Part shown: positions 60,971-64,000 of the stretch, one piece after another
Position numbering within the stretch: the stretch's first letter is position 1
How the letters are laid out: each line of letters starts with the position of its first letter
NCBI GenBank assembly: GCA_965601455.1
Contig: OZ271831.1
Span: 1,674,001 to 1,738,000, forward strand
DNA length: 64,000 nucleotides
DNA from: JANQEU01 sp965601455
GTDB taxonomy: Bacteria; Bacteroidota; Bacteroidia; Cytophagales; Cyclobacteriaceae
Reading direction: 5' to 3'
Notes under the pieces: model-generated
The model's database searches: none
What the model was told of the DNA's origin: nothing
What the model saw: the letters and a program-made list of their open reading frames with translations, nothing else
Position numbers and translations under genes: made by a program

Positions 60971-63619
60971 TTACTCTTGTTTTAAGTTTTCGACGGGATT
61001 TTGAGTAGCTGCTCGGTATGAGATTACACTGACTGTTGTCCATGCAAATATCAATACGAGTAAGGCAGGAAGTGTATAGATCAGCCAGTTGATGGTTGTG
61101 CTATACGCGAAATTGGACAACCAACTATTCATCAGGTAATGACTCAATGGCAACCCAATTGCCAGGGCCACAACCAAAAGTTTACTATAGATAACCACCT
61201 GCTTAAGCATTAGATCTTTTGTGCTTGCACCCAATACTTTTCGAACACCAATTTCTTTTTTCCTTTGATCACTGCTGAAAGCAGCAAGACCAAATAAGCC
61301 GAGACAGGCGATGGTGATAGAGAAGATCGCGAAGGCGCCAAACAAGCTCCCTAGTTTTTCCTCGGATTTGTACTTGGCTTCAAATTGCTGATCCATAAAA
61401 GTGTACTGTAGTGGTCGCTCGGGATTGAATTCTTCCCAGGTGGTATGAAGGTAATCCTGAATTTCTGCGGTCTTTTCTGCCTGGTATTGTACGATGACAT
61501 GTCCTCTGCTAACACCATTGAAAAGAGCTAAGGGCCCAATTTCATTTTTAAAGTGATCAAAATGAAAATCTTCTATGACCCCAACTACTACAAAGTTCTC
61601 CTTACCGTAGATACTGAATCCACCCATGGCGTGGAGTTTTTGTCCAACTGGGTTTTCGAATCCAAATTCTTTGACAGCGGATTGATTTAATATAACTCCT
61701 GCTGTGTCACCAGCAAACTCCTTTGAGAAGTTGCGTCCTTCAACAACTTTCAACTGAAGAGTGGGTATGTAGTTCTCATCAACCAGCCAGTTCTGCATAC
61801 CTATTACGGCTTCATCTGCCGTGTTTGCCCCTTCAGGAAGAACCGGTGAATCAGAACGATTTCCACCTGTAGGTAAATAGGAGCTCGCTGCAGCACTGAC
61901 GGTTGCGGGATGCTTTAGTAGTTCATTTCTGAAAGACTCAATACTGCTGCCCAGTGTATGCGTTTCGTTGATAATAATAACCTGGTCTTTCTCGAATCCC
62001 AATGATTTGGTCTGCGTGTATCTCAGCTGAGAGTAGATGACAAGACTACCGAAGATCAACATGATTGAAGCCAGGAACTGGATGATCACTAAAGTATTTC
62101 TTAAATAGCCACTTTTAACTCCGAGAGTGAGTTGACCTTTTAGTACCCGTATGGGTTGGAATTTACTGAGGAAAAATGCCGGGTACAATCCAGCCAGTAT
62201 ACCAACTAAAACAGTCAGAAGTAGTACTTCCGGATATAATCTCAAGTCTCCAAAGAATGGATTGGTTACCGTCTTTTCAGTAAGCTCATTAAAGAATGGT
62301 AATAGAATGTAGGTAAGTACTACAGCAATAGTCAGAGCAAGGAAAGCATTCATTATACTTTCTATCATGAACTGAAAGATCAGTTGTCTTTTGACACTAC
62401 CCATAACTTTTCGCATTCCTACTTCCTTCGCTCTTAGTGAGGATCTTGCAGTAGAGATATTCATGAAGTTGATTGAGGCAATCATCAAAACGAAGAAACC
62501 GGCGACCATTAGGATGTAGACATATTGAATGTTTCCATTCGCTTCTATCTCAAATGCTAAATCAGAATAAAGGTGTATATCTGCTACTGGAATGAGCGTA
62601 TAATTCAGGTAACTGCCTGATCCGATCATGTCTTCATAACTTACTCCAGCATACTGTTGGAGTTGAGGACCAAAGTATTTCTTGTATACCGATTCAAACT
62701 TGCCCTCCAGAGCCTTGTAATCGTTCTGTTCATTCAGTTTGAAGTAGGTCTTGTAATTATTTCCAAGCCATACGGGTGAACGAGCATGTTCATAACCTTC
62801 CATGGAGAGAATGACAGGAAAGTGGAAATGACTGTTGTCAGGAATATCCTGGTACACTACACGTACCTGGAACTGTTTTCCGTATAATTCAAAGGTTTTT
62901 CCAACCGCTTCTACGGTTCCAAATAGCTTGTTAGCAGTTGTTTCGTCAATGATGGAATAATCTGGCTTGTCCAATGCTCCATTCAGTACACCTCTGACCG
63001 ATGTTAACTTGAAAATATCAAGCATGGAAGGGTCAGCAAAAGCCAATTTGTCCTGGTTAAAATAAATATCGTCCACCTTGATTACATCACTTCCGTTGTC
63101 ACGGAACCTACCGGCTACCATAATTTCCGGAAAATCTTCCTTGAATGCTTTGGCCATCGGGGCAGGGGAGTTGGCCATCTTATAGTCATTGTCCATAAAA
63201 CGAAGGTCACCACTTACCCGATATAGGTATTCGATGTCTTGCCAGTGCCGGTCGTAGCTAAGCTCGTCTTTGATGAATATTCCGATGAGGATACAAGTGG
63301 CCAGACCTAGTCCTAATCCAAAAATGTTGATGAAAGAATAGAATTTATTTCTCAACAAGCTTCGGTAAGCCACTATGAAATTGAGTTTTATCATTGTCCT
63401 AATAATTGAGTTTCCTATTACAATTGGTTTTAAAGCGAAAGGTCTTAGAAATTGGAAGGTGTGGTACCAGTATTTCAAACTGACGAAGCCAGCACCTTTC
63501 TGTTGAAGATCCGCATGATACTGATAGAGATCTCCAATAATTTCATCCTGCAGATGGTCCTTACAAATCCTTGAAAGCAGCCATTCCGCTAGCTTCGGTG
63601 GTTGCCTGGCTACACCCAT
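60971..63619 (-). CDS. FtsX/MacB-type ABC permease with prefix domain
   Basis: Starts at ATG 63619, overlapping the PadR stop by 10 nt. The prefix 'PPKLAEWLLSRICKDHLQDEIIGDLYQYHADLQQKG...SLKYWYHTFQFLRPFAL' is clearly homologous to that of the permease at 31230. Then TM1 'INIFGLGLGLATCILIGIF', MacB core, 'RAKEVGMRKVMGSVKRQLIFQFMIESIMNAF', three helices, second core with 'VVGVIEDFHFDHF', 'KKEIGVRKVLGASTKDLMLKQ' and final helices ending 'NPVENLKQE'. 882 residues. No ATPase gene beside it. PadR-controlled; transcript ends at the hairpin at 60922-60951. Confidence 0.93.
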   Translation of the reverse strand: MGVARQPPKLAEWLLSRICKDHLQDEIIGDLYQYHADLQQKGAGFVSLKYWYHTFQFLRPFALKPIVIGNSIIRTMIKLNFIVAYRSLLRNKFYSFINIFGLGLGLATCILIGIFIKDELSYDRHWQDIEYLYRVSGDLRFMDNDYKMANSPAPMAKAFKEDFPEIMVAGRFRDNGSDVIKVDDIYFNQDKLAFADPSMLDIFKLTSVRGVLNGALDKPDYSIIDETTANKLFGTVEAVGKTFELYGKQFQVRVVYQDIPDNSHFHFPVILSMEGYEHARSPVWLGNNYKTYFKLNEQNDYKALEGKFESVYKKYFGPQLQQYAGVSYEDMIGSGSYLNYTLIPVADIHLYSDLAFEIEANGNIQYVYILMVAGFFVLMIASINFMNISTARSSLRAKEVGMRKVMGSVKRQLIFQFMIESIMNAFLALTIAVVLTYILLPFFNELTEKTVTNPFFGDLRLYPEVLLLTVLVGILAGLYPAFFLSKFQPIRVLKGQLTLGVKSGYLRNTLVIIQFLASIMLIFGSLVIYSQLRYTQTKSLGFEKDQVIIINETHTLGSSIESFRNELLKHPATVSAAASSYLPTGGNRSDSPVLPEGANTADEAVIGMQNWLVDENYIPTLQLKVVEGRNFSKEFAGDTAGVILNQSAVKEFGFENPVGQKLHAMGGFSIYGKENFVVVGVIEDFHFDHFKNEIGPLALFNGVSRGHVIVQYQAEKTAEIQDYLHTTWEEFNPERPLQYTFMDQQFEAKYKSEEKLGSLFGAFAIFSITIACLGLFGLAAFSSDQRKKEIGVRKVLGASTKDLMLKQVVIYSKLLVVALAIGLPLSHYLMNSWLSNFAYSTTINWLIYTLPALLVLIFAWTTVSVISYRAATQNPVENLKQE

Positions 63620-63963
63620 TTTAACTGGATGTCAAGTCCTTTCCAGTTGAATTCAGGTATTTGGTTCCAGAGGTTATTACGTAGGTCTTTACTGTGTTCC
63701 AATGCTGATTTACCAGCTGAGGTAACAGAAAAGATACGTTTTGGTCGTCCACCACGTTCACCACTACTATCGCCGATTCTTGATTCAAGAAATCCTTTTT
63801 CCTCTAATCGCGATAGAGCTGAATGAACAGCGCCAATGGCGGCTGAGCGTCCGGTCTGACTCATGAATTCGTTCCTTATCTGTAAACCGAAAGCTTCGTC
63901 TCCCAACATGGCCACCAGCAAAAGCACGATTTCTTCAAATTCTCCGAGATATGATCCTTTCAT
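63610..63963 (-). CDS. PadR-family transcriptional regulator
   Basis: 117 residues: 'YLGEFEEIVLLLVAMLGDEAFGLQIRNEFMSQTGRSAAIGAVHSALSRLEEKGFLESRIGDSSGERGGRPKRIFSVTSAGKSALEHSKDLRNNLW'. Closely similar along its length to the PadR at 30897, including the wing 'RGGRxKRI' and the helix after it. Coupled by overlap to its permease. The upstream 37 nt visible before the window edge hold a -7-like box and a TTGTT/AACAA inverted pair. Confidence 0.95.
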   Translation of the reverse strand: MKGSYLGEFEEIVLLLVAMLGDEAFGLQIRNEFMSQTGRSAAIGAVHSALSRLEEKGFLESRIGDSSGERGGRPKRIFSVTSAGKSALEHSKDLRNNLWNQIPEFNWKGLDIQLKWV

Positions 63964-63969
63964 AGTAAG

Positions 63970-63996
63970 TTGTTTCGCTTATGTAGAACAAGTATA
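63970..63996 (-). promoter_or_regulatory. PadR promoter with TATACTTG box and short inverted repeat
   Basis: On the minus strand TATACTTG (63996-63989) is one base from TAnnTTTG and runs into TTC, just as TATATTTG runs into TTC at 30867-30877 upstream of the sister PadR gene. TTGTT (63970-63974) and AACAA (63987-63991) form an inverted pair around it. The rest of the region lies beyond the window. Confidence 0.4.
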
Positions 63997-64000
63997 CGCA

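Noticed and set aside
1..64000. Prophage, integrative element or insertion sequence
   Set aside because: No transposase, integrase, phage structural gene, terminal inverted repeats or tRNA attachment site was found; AT-rich patches alone are not enough.

Overview
The window looks like a chromosomal segment of a free-living, probably aquatic, member of the Bacteroidota, order Cytophagales (Fulvivirga/Reichenbachiella-like; the genus is inference). Reasons: a very large exported protein ends in a type IX secretion (T9SS) sorting domain; there is a FecR/DUF4974 anti-sigma factor, a DUF6768 protein beside an ECF sigma factor, several PadR plus 'permease-prefix' FtsX modules, menaquinone genes, and Bacteroidota-type -7 boxes (TAnnTTTG). 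No tRNA, rRNA, CRISPR array, transposase, integrase or prophage was seen. The left edge cuts one gene.

Layout. 1-5.1 kb: a DUF547/beta-barrel fusion, a small Omp85 protein, an aldo/keto reductase, a membrane-anchored hypothetical and a MOSC protein. 5.2-8.0 kb: an AT-rich three-gene cassette (secreted or lipoprotein-like protein, TPR membrane protein, and a small protein resembling the TRADD-N-associated membrane domain), the best candidate for an undescribed system. 8.0-12.8 kb (minus): PadR, FtsX permease, outer-membrane barrel and S41 protease lipoprotein. 13-21 kb: thioredoxin-like protein, exported C1 peptidase with a tiny membrane partner, a duplicated ABM-like protein, an FtsX permease without PadR, and a sodC-like / M19 dipeptidase / DUF1801 operon. 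21-24.8 kb: ECF sigma with DUF6768, a GH26 mannanase, a SnoaL-like protein and a TPR lipoprotein. 25-27.6 kb: an aromatic ring-cleavage operon (maleylacetate reductase, esterase, extradiol-type VOC dioxygenase). 27.7-35.2 kb: two exported hypotheticals, DUF763, PadR plus permease, a broken small gene and an orphan FecR.

35.2-38.5 kb (minus): hotdog thioesterase, isochorismate synthase and MenD, the entry to menaquinone synthesis. 38.6-44.4 kb (plus): histidine phosphatase, DUF72, LigD, Ku, a TPR protein with a beta-clamp-like motif, and a helical protein; this is a non-homologous end-joining locus with two unassigned genes. 44.4-49.8 kb (minus): a complete tripartite RND efflux pump. 50-58.8 kb: a 2,914-residue mosaic surface protein. 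58.8-64 kb (minus): sugar MFS transporter, alpha/beta hydrolase, FtsX permease and PadR.

Shared themes are envelope maintenance and stress: four MacB/FtsX-type permeases (three with PadR) but no ABC ATPase gene, an RND pump, exported hydrolases, and DNA end joining. Many genes are translationally coupled by ATGA or TAATG overlaps, and convergent gene pairs are packed to within a few bases or overlap.
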